Assembly: GCF_003432065.1 (NCBI RefSeq)
Contig: NZ_QWDE01000002.1
Coordinates: 186,001-250,000 of the forward strand
DNA: 64,000 nt
Reading direction: 5' to 3'
Origin: Mucilaginibacter terrenus
GTDB taxonomy: Bacteria; Bacteroidota; Bacteroidia; Sphingobacteriales; Sphingobacteriaceae
Position numbers and translations under genes: made by a program. Position 1 is the stretch's first letter. Each line of letters starts with the position of its first letter. A model generated the notes under the pieces. The model made no database searches and was not told the origin of the DNA. It saw only the letters and a list, made by a program, of their open reading frames with translations. Positions 8,552-16,667 of this stretch are shown one piece after another.

Positions 8552-9654
8552 GAAAGCTCTGCCGTTTTAAGTGTCAAAGCTTCATCAAGAAAGTCATTCG
8601 ACTGCTTCTGCAACTCACGTATATTCTCGAATATCTGCTCGTCTAAAGGTTCTGACAGGCGTGCGCTGTATACATGTGCAGCAGTGCCATCAGCTATAAG
8701 GTGCTTTTCGCCGCCAACAGTTTTCATTAGTCCCTGCACTTTATTGCTACGGTAGGTAGATAGTTCACACACAAACGGCTTTGCGTTATTAAGTGCGAAA
8801 ACGCAACCATGGAAAAAGTTAGTGATAACACATTGTGATAAGGCAATGAAGTTCGCGAAATCGTGCGGATCTGCTGTTAACCACTGCTCATCGGCCCAAT
8901 CATTACGATAGCCTATGCTGATTAACGGCGTGCCGGTACGTTCAGCCCAGGCCTTTACTTCTTTTATGAAAAAGTCTGAAAAGTTATGGCCGTATACAGC
9001 TGCAAATGGTTGTTTGATATTGCTTAGATCCCGTTTATCGGCATTAATTGGGAACTGCAGGCATGGATCCAGCACAAAGGCAGGCTCAACACCGAGTGCA
9101 TTTTTAACAATAGTAGCTGAGTTATCGTCCCGAACGGAAATGTTGTCAAAATTATAAAGCTTCTTTGCCCAGTCGGGGTCTAACCCCCACGAAGAAGAGT
9201 AATTTCCAAAACTGGCTGCGTAAGATATCAGGTGCTTTGCTCTTAACCCATCGCCATAAAACAAAGGGCAGTAGCTATACCATGGGTGAGACAGGTTCCA
9301 GACCTCATCACTGCCAACTACAACAACATCATATTCTTCCATTTTAGACGGATCATCCAGCGGGAAAGGTTTTGATAATGGCATTTTATCAAACAACTTA
9401 AAGAACTTCTCCATTTTTTCGCGATAAAGAGGCCTGTCGCCAGCAGGTACCGGCGTTGGTAGAACGGGTTGCAGGCCGCATTTCCATTCAGAAAAGTTTA
9501 CGCGGCTGGAGTGATGATCAAGAATCTCAACCTCATGACCTCGTTCCTGCAGACCTTCTGCAAGGCAGCGGGATTGCCAGTAACTGCCGTAATTTATACA
9601 CCGGTGAAATGTAAGCACACCTATTTTAAGGGAAATAGCGGATTTGTTGTTCAA
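8548..9654 (-). CDS. Polysaccharide pyruvyl transferase family protein
   Basis: A 368-residue GT-B-like protein. The N-terminus KIGVLTFHRCINYGSYWQSRCLAEGL carries the N-Y/F-G-S/A signature of the family. Further on are VVVGSDEVWNL and FANFIALSQCVITNFFHGCVFALNN, the latter with the conserved His-Gly donor-site region. Members move a pyruvate ketal from phosphoenolpyruvate to a sugar of an exopolysaccharide or secondary cell-wall polymer. It is the first gene of a two-gene leftward operon with the FrhB-like protein. A divergent phosphatase gene starts 78 bp away. Acceptor unknown. No signal peptide or membrane segment is seen. Confidence 0.85.
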   Translation of the reverse strand: MNNKSAISLKIGVLTFHRCINYGSYWQSRCLAEGLQERGHEVEILDHHSSRVNFSEWKCGLQPVLPTPVPAGDRPLYREKMEKFFKLFDKMPLSKPFPLDDPSKMEEYDVVVVGSDEVWNLSHPWYSYCPLFYGDGLRAKHLISYAASFGNYSSSWGLDPDWAKKLYNFDNISVRDDNSATIVKNALGVEPAFVLDPCLQFPINADKRDLSNIKQPFAAVYGHNFSDFFIKEVKAWAERTGTPLISIGYRNDWADEQWLTADPHDFANFIALSQCVITNFFHGCVFALNNAKPFVCELSTYRSNKVQGLMKTVGGEKHLIADGTAAHVYSARLSEPLDEQIFENIRELQKQSNDFLDEALTLKTAELS

Positions 9655-9732
9655 GGTAATTAATTTAAATGTTCGATAAGTACGCGGTTGGTCAACTTAA
9701 AACAAATACTTATCTATTAAGTTTAGCTTTAC

Positions 9733-10329
9733 ATGACCAAAATTTTACTTGTACGCCATGCAGTAACAAATCTTACCGGAACTCACCTGCTTGGACGCAC
9801 GCCGGGGGTACCTTTAAGTAAGCAAGGAATGGTACAGGCTGAGTCTTTGGCAAAGAAGTTATCAGTTGCCGGCGCCTCTGCTGTTTTTAGCAGCCCCATA
9901 CAGCGGGTAGAGGAAACAGCAAGGCCGATTGCCCAAGCATTAAACCTTACCTGTAACATCCTTGGGGATTTACAAGAACTGGATTTTGGCGACTGGACAA
10001 ACAAAACCATTTCAGAACTTGAAGGTGATGAGCAATTTAAGCTCTTTAATACCTTCCGCAGCGGCACCCGCATTCCGGGTGGGGAGTTGATGCTGGAAGC
10101 GCAGACCCGCATAGTATCTGCCTTAGAGAGGTTGCGCAACGAGCATGTTAATGACACCATAATAGTAGTAAGCCACTCCGACATCATAAAAGCTGCTTTG
10201 GCTTTTTACCTGGGTATGCCTATAGATATGATGCAGCGCATCGAGATCAGCCCGGCATCGGTATCGGTACTGGAGTTGTATCCGGAAACAGCGCGCGTTA
10301 CATTGTTAAATGACATCTCCGACCTTTAG
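9733..10329 (+). CDS. Histidine phosphatase family protein (phosphoglycerate mutase-like)
   Basis: A 198-residue histidine phosphatase. LLVRHAVTN at the N-terminus supplies the RHG-type motif with Ala in place of Gly and the phospho-accepting His9. The second histidine lies in IIVVSHSDIIKA, and LQELDFGDWTN carries the acidic residue region. Relatives dephosphorylate sugar phosphates, cobalamin precursors (CobC) or other small phosphoesters; the substrate is not readable here. Its position next to the glycan genes suggests a sugar phosphate, but it is transcribed alone. A TAGCTTTA box lies immediately before the ATG. The stop codon runs directly into the noncoding repeat element described at 10328-10500. 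Confidence 0.82.
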   Translation: MTKILLVRHAVTNLTGTHLLGRTPGVPLSKQGMVQAESLAKKLSVAGASAVFSSPIQRVEETARPIAQALNLTCNILGDLQELDFGDWTNKTISELEGDEQFKLFNTFRSGTRIPGGELMLEAQTRIVSALERLRNEHVNDTIIVVSHSDIIKAALAFYLGMPIDMMQRIEISPASVSVLELYPETARVTLLNDISDL

Positions 10330-10500
10330 CCCAAGTGTTCAAAAGTGTTCAGTTTTTTTTGTGCCAGGGGCATAAATTGCATTTTTGAACACTCTTTGTA
10401 AACCATCAAAAAAGGGTTCAAATAACATCAATTTGGCGGTTTTAGGCTTAAAGTGTAAGCGCACACCTTTAAAAACCACACCAATTTACACGGCCATTTT
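10328..10500 (+). repeat. Dispersed noncoding element, copy A
   Basis: Starts at the stop codon of the phosphatase gene. It contains AGTGTTCAAAA (10334-10344), repeated at once as GTGTTC, and the inverted copy TTTTGAACACT (10383-10393). A second conserved block beginning CTTTAAAAACCACA lies at 10467-10492. A homologous element in opposite orientation is at 54985-55153. No open frame. Its 3' end runs toward the terminator at 10562. Confidence 0.65.
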
Positions 10501-10561
10501 CACTTTTATTTGCATGATATAGGTGAAAATACAGGTGTGAAAATCCTAAAATGAAAAGAAA

Positions 10562-10595
10562 AAAGGGCTGCCTTAAATCGTTAAGACAGCCCTTT
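10562..10595. terminator. Intrinsic terminator, bidirectional
   Basis: Hairpin with outer arms AAAGGGCTG/CAGCCCTTT (10562-10570 and 10587-10595) and an inner TTA/TAA-rich extension. Its flanks are A-rich on the left and U-forming on both strands. It lies between the end of the phosphatase unit and the convergent OmpA gene and can serve both. Confidence 0.75.
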
Positions 10596-10613
10596 AATAT
10601 TGATGGGCAACGG

Positions 10614-11480
10614 TTATTTCTGTGCGTCTTTCTCAGGTGCCTTATTAATCAGGTCCATAAACTGGTCCAGCTTAGGGGTGATGATAATTTGAGTACGCCT
10701 GTTTTGCGCCTTGCCGCTTGGGGTGCTGTTATCGGCAATCGGGTTATACTCGCCACGGCCGCCTGCTGTTAAACGTTTCGGGTCAACCTGGTAGTTGTTC
10801 TGCAACACCTGCACTACTGATGACGCCCTGAGTGCGCTCAGGTCCCAGTTGTTACGGATGTTCTTTTGTGAGATCGGCACGTTATCCGTGTTTCCTTCTA
10901 TCAGCACATCGTAGTTGCTGTAGTCTTTTATGATTTTAGCAATCTTGCTAAGGGTTTGGCCGGCCTGGTCATTCACTTCGTAGCTGCCGGATTTGTACAG
11001 CATGTTGTCTGCAAGGGAAATATAAACCACACCTTTTAACACCTTCACGTCAACATCCTTCATTTCCTGCTGACTGAGTGAGCGGGTAAGGTTATTGGTA
11101 AGCACCATGTTAAGCGAGTCGCTCTTGTTCTTGGCATTAACCAGCTGCTGTATATATTTATTTGACGCGTTAATTTCATCAACCAGTTTAGATATATTTA
11201 CGTTGCCCTGGCTGCTGGAGTTCAAACACTTGCTTAAAGCATCCTGCAATTGTTTGGCGTTCGCCCTTTCGGAGTTCAGTTGTTCTTCAAGGCTGGTTAT
11301 TCGGCCGTTAGCTACGGCAAAGTTGCGTTCTGTTAATAAGTATTTACCGCGCATTTCGCGTGTATTGCTGTCCAGTTTGTCATAACTGGCCTGTAGGTCC
11401 TTGTACTTTTTGGAGCTTACGCAACTTGATACCATTACAGCCGCAATAAATAGCGCCGGAATTGTTAGTTGGAGTTTCAT
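10614..11480 (-). CDS. OmpA-family peptidoglycan-associated lipoprotein
   Basis: A 288-residue lipoprotein. The signal MKLQLTIPALFIAAVMVSSC ends at a lipobox with Cys20 as the lipidated residue. Residues ~25-130 are a heptad-rich coiled coil. The C-terminal OmpA domain (about 160-285) includes IEGNTDNVPI, NWDLSALRASSVV and the Asn-Arg-Arg ending QNRRTQIIITP, where Asp and Arg bind diaminopimelate in peptidoglycan. It likely tethers the outer membrane to the wall from the periplasm. Transcribed alone, with a terminator 18 bp downstream. The coiled coil makes it resemble the common sphingobacterial OmpA/MotB-like proteins. Confidence 0.88.
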   Translation of the reverse strand: MKLQLTIPALFIAAVMVSSCVSSKKYKDLQASYDKLDSNTREMRGKYLLTERNFAVANGRITSLEEQLNSERANAKQLQDALSKCLNSSSQGNVNISKLVDEINASNKYIQQLVNAKNKSDSLNMVLTNNLTRSLSQQEMKDVDVKVLKGVVYISLADNMLYKSGSYEVNDQAGQTLSKIAKIIKDYSNYDVLIEGNTDNVPISQKNIRNNWDLSALRASSVVQVLQNNYQVDPKRLTAGGRGEYNPIADNSTPSGKAQNRRTQIIITPKLDQFMDLINKAPEKDAQK

Positions 11481-11772
11481 AATGTTATAGGATTGGGTTT
11501 ATTAAATATTTAACAGTTAGTAATAACCTGCTCCATGCGAAAAAGTTTTGTTTAGCCGAAAAAGTCGCTGTATGACAGTTATTTAGCTGTTGGTTAAACG
11601 GGCGGCACTTATAATTTAAATAATAGCATATCGCAACTGTATTTTTCGAAATGACATCCGCAAACAACAAAAAAAGCGTAATCTGCATAAAATAATACCG
11701 AAGGGCAACAATGCAGGCCTTTGTTACCGTATAAGTTGACTCCTAATGTTTTAAACCGATCCAGCGTCTATA

Positions 11773-13977
11773 ATGCTCTTTAAGTACATACGCAATATAA
11801 TATTGCTCGCCGTAGCCAATTGCCTTTTAGTTCTGTCGGTATTTGCGTCACCACGCAGCCGGGGTGTAGATAGCATTAAAACCCTCTTGAATGCCCCTGC
11901 CGGGGACAGCTTGTTTGGCGATACTGTGAAGGTAAACCGCCTGATTCGGCTGGCATCCAACTACTTTCAGTCGAACCCCGATAGCGCATTTTACTTCGCC
12001 CAAAAGGGTGTGGAATTGGCCAGGAAGATAAACTATCCCGAAGGCATTGCTAATGGCCTGCTGCAAACCGGCCATGTAAACTATTTTAAAGGACGGTCAG
12101 ACCCTGCTAAGCGCGATTTAGAGGAAGCGATAGCAATATTTAAGCAGCTTAAGAACGACAAAGGGCTAAGCGCGGCATATGTATCGTTAGGGAGAATGTA
12201 TAATCTGCTGGCTAATTACCATGATGCGCTTAAATACCTAAACCTGGCACTGGTTATTAATAAGCGTATAGACGATGAACCTGCGCTAACCAATAACTAT
12301 AAAAATATTGGTGTGATATACTACAGCCAGGGCGAACTTTCTAAAGCGCTCGATTTTTACTACAAAGGGCTTTACATCGCCGTAAAAAATCAATACCGTA
12401 TACCCTCGGCAGAGTTGTATAACAATATTGGCGTGGTGCTGCAAAGTATGGAGGTTTACCCAACAGCGCTTGAGTATTTCGAAAAAGCATTGCGGCTTTT
12501 TAAGGGTACAAAAAGTTACCAGGCAGTTGGTACCGTAAATGAAAATATTGGCGAGGTGCTGCTTGCGCAAAAGCAGTATAAAAAAGCCGTTAACAACCTT
12601 ACTCAGTCTCTCGCGGTAGCCAAACGGCAGGGGGATATAGATGGCTTATGCTCGTTATACACCGACCTGGGGCTTTGTTTTGCTTATACCAACAACAGTG
12701 CAAAAGGACTGCTTTACCTGGACACCGCCGTGCAGCTCTCTCAAAAATACAAGTATGTGTATAATCAGGCTTACGCGCTTATAGGCTTGTCTACGGTGTA
12801 TAATATGCAGCACAATTATAGCAAGGCGTATGATAATGCCATGCAGGGCTACAAATTAGCCGGGCAGCTTAAAAACATATCGGTACGCGCCAAGGCATCG
12901 CAACAACTAAGCGAGACACTTGCGGGGCTTAACAGATTTAATGAAGCCTACAGGTACCTCAACGAGTACCTCTCTATTAAAACTAAGTTGAAAGATAACG
13001 AGAGTATACAAAAGCTTACCTCATACAATTATGCGCTGGATTTTTCTACTAAAGAGCGGCAGTTAAAAGAGGAAGAGCGTGACCGCAACCTGTTATTTCA
13101 GCAGGAAATAGCCAGGCAGCGTTCCCTTATCATCATATCTTTCGTTGTGATAGTGGCCATGGTCATCATCCTGTTTAGTTATTACAGGCAGAAAAAAGCA
13201 CAGCAAAAAATAAACGCATTACTGGAGGTAAAAAACAGTGAAGTAATACTGCAAAAGGCCAGCCTGGATGAGCAAACGCATAAGCTGAACGACCTGAATT
13301 CTTTAAAGGACCGCTTAATATCTATTCTCGCGCACGACCTTCGGGCACCGTTAAGCACTTTGCGCGGCGTTTTCGACCTATTGCAGGATGAAAGTATTAC
13401 CCACCAGGAAATGCTGGACATGATACCAGGGGTAATTAAAAACCTTGATTACACATCTGACTTTTTAGATACGCTACTGTTTTGGATAAACAGCCAACTT
13501 TCGAGCTTTGCAAACAGTGTCTCTACATTTAGAGTTAAAGACGTTTTAAAATATGAAATAGATAGTTACGTTAATTCAGCCGCTAAAAAGGGAGTTTCGC
13601 TTACAGATCAGGTCCCTGCCGGCCTCAGCGCGCTGGCAGATCCAAACTCTATCCGTATAGTTATCCGCAACCTGGTTACCAACGCCATTAAATTTACCGC
13701 TAAAGGCGACACCATTGGGGTGTGTGCAATACGCGAGGCCAACAAAGTAGTAATAAGCATTAAAGACTCCGGCTCGGGAATGGACGCGACACAGCTAAGC
13801 AAGCTGTTTAAAGAGCGGGTAGATAGCCAGGTAGGCACCAATAAAGAACTGGGTACCGGGTTAGGTTTACTATTTTGTAAAGATCTGATAGAAAGATGTA
13901 ACGGAAAGATATGGGTAATTAGCGAACAGGGGGTAGGTACCACATTCAGCTTCAGCCTGCCATTAGGGCGCGACTGA
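11773..13977 (+). CDS. TPR-containing membrane sensor histidine kinase
   Basis: A 734-residue kinase. A signal/anchor segment (residues 5-25) is followed by tetratricopeptide repeats from about 50 to 400, with recurring pairs such as ALKYLNLALVINKR and ALEYFEKALRLFKG. One membrane helix (about 453-471, IIISFVVIVAMVIILFSYY) leads to a coiled coil, then DHp and ATPase domains. The H-box is SILAHDLRAPLSTL with phospho-acceptor His521. The N-box is IRNLVTNAIKFT, followed by DSGSGM and GTGLGLLFCKDLIE. The periplasmic TPRs would sense a protein or peptide partner. No response regulator is adjacent, so its partner is unknown. This architecture is common in Bacteroidota. A 14-bp-stem terminator follows the stop. 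Confidence 0.9.
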   Translation: MLFKYIRNIILLAVANCLLVLSVFASPRSRGVDSIKTLLNAPAGDSLFGDTVKVNRLIRLASNYFQSNPDSAFYFAQKGVELARKINYPEGIANGLLQTGHVNYFKGRSDPAKRDLEEAIAIFKQLKNDKGLSAAYVSLGRMYNLLANYHDALKYLNLALVINKRIDDEPALTNNYKNIGVIYYSQGELSKALDFYYKGLYIAVKNQYRIPSAELYNNIGVVLQSMEVYPTALEYFEKALRLFKGTKSYQAVGTVNENIGEVLLAQKQYKKAVNNLTQSLAVAKRQGDIDGLCSLYTDLGLCFAYTNNSAKGLLYLDTAVQLSQKYKYVYNQAYALIGLSTVYNMQHNYSKAYDNAMQGYKLAGQLKNISVRAKASQQLSETLAGLNRFNEAYRYLNEYLSIKTKLKDNESIQKLTSYNYALDFSTKERQLKEEERDRNLLFQQEIARQRSLIIISFVVIVAMVIILFSYYRQKKAQQKINALLEVKNSEVILQKASLDEQTHKLNDLNSLKDRLISILAHDLRAPLSTLRGVFDLLQDESITHQEMLDMIPGVIKNLDYTSDFLDTLLFWINSQLSSFANSVSTFRVKDVLKYEIDSYVNSAAKKGVSLTDQVPAGLSALADPNSIRIVIRNLVTNAIKFTAKGDTIGVCAIREANKVVISIKDSGSGMDATQLSKLFKERVDSQVGTNKELGTGLGLLFCKDLIERCNGKIWVISEQGVGTTFSFSLPLGRD

Positions 13978-14001
13978 TGAAACTGTCGTGGTAATAAACC
14001 A

Positions 14002-14033
14002 AAAGAGCCGCACGTGTATACGTGCGGCTCTTT
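14002..14033. terminator. Intrinsic terminator, bidirectional
   Basis: Perfect 14-bp stem AAAGAGCCGCACGT/ACGTGCGGCTCTTT with a GTAT loop, followed by CTTT on the plus strand. It lies between the convergent kinase and M13 peptidase genes, 24 and 17 bp from their stops. Confidence 0.85.
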
Positions 14034-14050
14034 CTTTACTGCTAAATTGG

Positions 14051-16099
14051 TTACCAGATCTTCACTCGTTTATCAGGGTCCAGCCACATTTTGTCACCTT
14101 TTTTGATGTGAAATGCCTCATAAAACTCCGGTACATCGGTAAATGGCCCGTTCACCCGCAAGAAACCGGGAGAGTGTACATCTACCAGTAACTGGTTAGA
14201 TAAAGCCTCTTTACGGTCGTGCCCCAGCCAGCCAAGCGCATAACCCATAAAGTAGCGCTGTACCGGTGTAAGGCCGTTTATCTTTTTGCCTTCTTTATAT
14301 TGCTTTGTCTTTTTAAAAGCATCCAGGCCAATAACTATACCGCCAAGGTCGGCAATGTTTTCGCCCAGGGTAGCCTTGCCGTTCACATGCAGGTCGTTAA
14401 CCTTGTAGCCGTTAAACTGTTGTACCAGCATTTCTGCACGTTGTGCAAACTTTGCCGAATCCTGCGGCGTCCACCAGGCTTTCAGATTCCCTTTTTCGTC
14501 GTATTGGCGACCCTGGTCGTCAAAGCCGTGGGTTATTTCGTGGCCAATGGTTGATGCTGCACCATAGCCGTAAACTACAGCATCATCAATATCCTGATCA
14601 CGTACGCCGGGTACCATAAATATAGCAGCAGGAAGTACAATCTCGTTATTGGACGGATTGTAGTAGGCATTATAGGTTTGCGGTGTCATGCCCCATTCGG
14701 TGCGGTCGACCGGTTTGCCAAGCTTAGCCGCGTTTATCTTACGGGTAAATACATTGCCGCGCATTACATTTGCGGCATAAGATGATCGGTCAATCTCCAG
14801 GTCGCTGTAATCTCTCCATTTATCCGGGAAGCCCACTTTAGGATATACCTTCGCTAATTTGTCGAAAGCCCTCTTCTTGGTTTCCGCGCTCATCCAGTCC
14901 AGTTTTTCTATGTGCTCCTTAAACGATGCGCGCACAGCCTCAACCATATCGGTATACCGCTTTTTGGTTTCCTCAGGGAAGTACTCTTTCACAAATATTT
15001 GCCCCAGTACTTCACCCATGATGCTGTTCTCGCGGTCAATAACTTTTTTCCAGCGCGGCAGCTGCGTTTTACGCCCGGAGATAACCGTTCCGTTGAAACG
15101 GAAGTCCTCATCTACAATGGCTTTATTAAGATAAGGGCCGTACTCGTCCAGCAGGTTTTTGCGCAGATAGCTTTTCCAGTCATCAATGCTAAATTTGGTT
15201 AGAGCCGTGTTCACAGCTTTGTAATACTCGGGCTGCCCAACAATTACCGTGTCCACATTCTTGTAATACATGGCCTCGAAAGTCTCCTTCCAGTTTACCA
15301 GCGGCGCCAGTTTAGCTAAATCAGCAACCGGCATTTTATTGTAGTTACGGTAGGGATCGCGCAGGTCTTCCAGCTTACGGCTGTTTTGAGCCAAAAACTT
15401 TTCCAGCTCGTATGTTTTTGCGGTTGGTGCTGTGGCATCTGCAACACCAAGAAATTTAAAGAGCGCAGGTAAGTGTTTCTGCTGGTAATCGGTACGTACA
15501 GCTGCCGTGTGCTCGTCGGTGTTAAAATAGTAATCTCTATTGGGCAGGCCAATGCCGCTTTGGTAAAGCTGCATTACTATCTTCTCGCTGTTGCGGTCGT
15601 CCTGCCCGGCATAAGCTGCAATAGGTGTAGTAACGCCAATGTTAGATAAACTGGCAAATGTCGAAACAAGCTGTTTTACATCTTTAATGGCATCTATACG
15701 GGCAAGTTCCTCTTTAAGCGGTGTAAGCCCTTGCTTCTCTATACCCACAGTGTCCATTCCGCTAAAGTAAAAGTCGCCTATCTTTTGCGTGTTGCTTCCT
15801 TTTGCGGCATTGGCCGTTAAAGCATCCTCGTTTATCTTCCTGAGTTTATTGCGCAGGTCGTCTTGTACCAGGTTGCCAATACCCCATGAAGAATAAGCCC
15901 CCGGGATTGGATTGTTTTTTAGCCAGGTACCATTGGCATACTGGAAAAAGTCGTCGCCGGGTTTAGCGGTGCTGTCCATGTTCTTTGCTAACGGATCATT
16001 AGCCGCATAGTCTTTATCGGCGGCTTGTTTACACGAGCCGAGTAACAGGGCTGAGGCGCCAATTACTACCAGGGCTTTTATGTTTACTTTTTTGTTCAT
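14051..16099 (-). CDS. M13-family (neprilysin/PepO-like) zinc metallopeptidase, lipoprotein
   Basis: A 682-residue protein, the usual length for the family. The signal ends at a lipobox, LLLGSC, with Cys23 as the probable lipid site, so it is membrane-anchored outside the cytoplasm. The catalytic zinc motif is GHEITHGFDDQG (His520, Glu521, His524). The third ligand is in GENIADLGG, and the C-terminal substrate-binding NGPFTDVPEFYEAF and final KRVKIW are typical of M13. NAYYNPSNNEIVLPAAI is the other family hallmark, positioning the substrate backbone. It degrades peptides up to about 40 residues. Transcribed alone, convergent with the TPR kinase. A long intergenic region lies upstream. Confidence 0.93.
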   Translation of the reverse strand: MNKKVNIKALVVIGASALLLGSCKQAADKDYAANDPLAKNMDSTAKPGDDFFQYANGTWLKNNPIPGAYSSWGIGNLVQDDLRNKLRKINEDALTANAAKGSNTQKIGDFYFSGMDTVGIEKQGLTPLKEELARIDAIKDVKQLVSTFASLSNIGVTTPIAAYAGQDDRNSEKIVMQLYQSGIGLPNRDYYFNTDEHTAAVRTDYQQKHLPALFKFLGVADATAPTAKTYELEKFLAQNSRKLEDLRDPYRNYNKMPVADLAKLAPLVNWKETFEAMYYKNVDTVIVGQPEYYKAVNTALTKFSIDDWKSYLRKNLLDEYGPYLNKAIVDEDFRFNGTVISGRKTQLPRWKKVIDRENSIMGEVLGQIFVKEYFPEETKKRYTDMVEAVRASFKEHIEKLDWMSAETKKRAFDKLAKVYPKVGFPDKWRDYSDLEIDRSSYAANVMRGNVFTRKINAAKLGKPVDRTEWGMTPQTYNAYYNPSNNEIVLPAAIFMVPGVRDQDIDDAVVYGYGAASTIGHEITHGFDDQGRQYDEKGNLKAWWTPQDSAKFAQRAEMLVQQFNGYKVNDLHVNGKATLGENIADLGGIVIGLDAFKKTKQYKEGKKINGLTPVQRYFMGYALGWLGHDRKEALSNQLLVDVHSPGFLRVNGPFTDVPEFYEAFHIKKGDKMWLDPDKRVKIW

Positions 16100-16667
16100 T
16101 TTTAAGACGGTGTATGTTTAAAAATACAGGAGTTGTATGGTAAAACAGAATTGAGGTGTTAATTATTTGTACATAGTTAATTTAATTTCAGCATAAAAAT
16201 AAATTATGTGATTCATTAAAGATTATTTTTCTGCAAAGGCAAACACAAAAGTTGTAAGACAATAGAAAAACGCATTGCATCAATCATCACACAAACAGCG
16301 TATTTTTTCATAAAATTCTGGTAATCACAATAAAAACTGCGGTTATGATTACTTATGTGACTTTGGCCGGATTGCTTGATGCTTTACTAATGGTTAAAAG
16401 ATAACAAAATATTGGCGCAAGTTTTGTTTAAAACTACACAGCCCTGCATACATCCTTGAAAATATTGATACATCTACCTATGTAAAAACGTTTTCCGGTG
16501 TTCAGGCTAAATTGAATTCTCAGTAGCCCAAGTTGAGATGAATTGTTCTTTTTTTTGGGTTTAATCAATAGTTTAAATTAATTAGGGGAAAAGGGAGCTT
16601 CACAAAAAGCTCTCTTTTTTTGTGCTGTAAATTTTGCTATGCGTGCATAATACTTTACTTTAGCCAT
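16100..16667. other. Long AT-rich intergenic region with a terminator-like hairpin near its right end
   Basis: Some 570 bp between divergent genes, with no convincing coding frame. A weak -7-like TGACTTTG is at 16358-16365. The hairpin at 16588-16621 lies only 47 bp before the acyl-CoA dehydrogenase start, so the segment may be a small RNA gene or an attenuated leader. Both readings are speculative. Confidence 0.4.
16588..16621 (+). terminator. Intrinsic terminator-like hairpin upstream of the acyl-CoA dehydrogenase
   Basis: Arms AAAAGGGAGCTT and AAGCTCTCTTTT (one G-U pair) around a CACAAA loop, followed by more T residues. No plus-strand gene precedes it for 2.6 kb, so it ends either a small RNA or a leader transcript. 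Confidence 0.55.

Noticed and set aside
16620..16667. Upstream TTG start for the acyl-CoA dehydrogenase
   Set aside because: The extra 16 residues are cysteine-rich and start inside the terminator-like hairpin tail; MHFELTEEQ is the family beginning.
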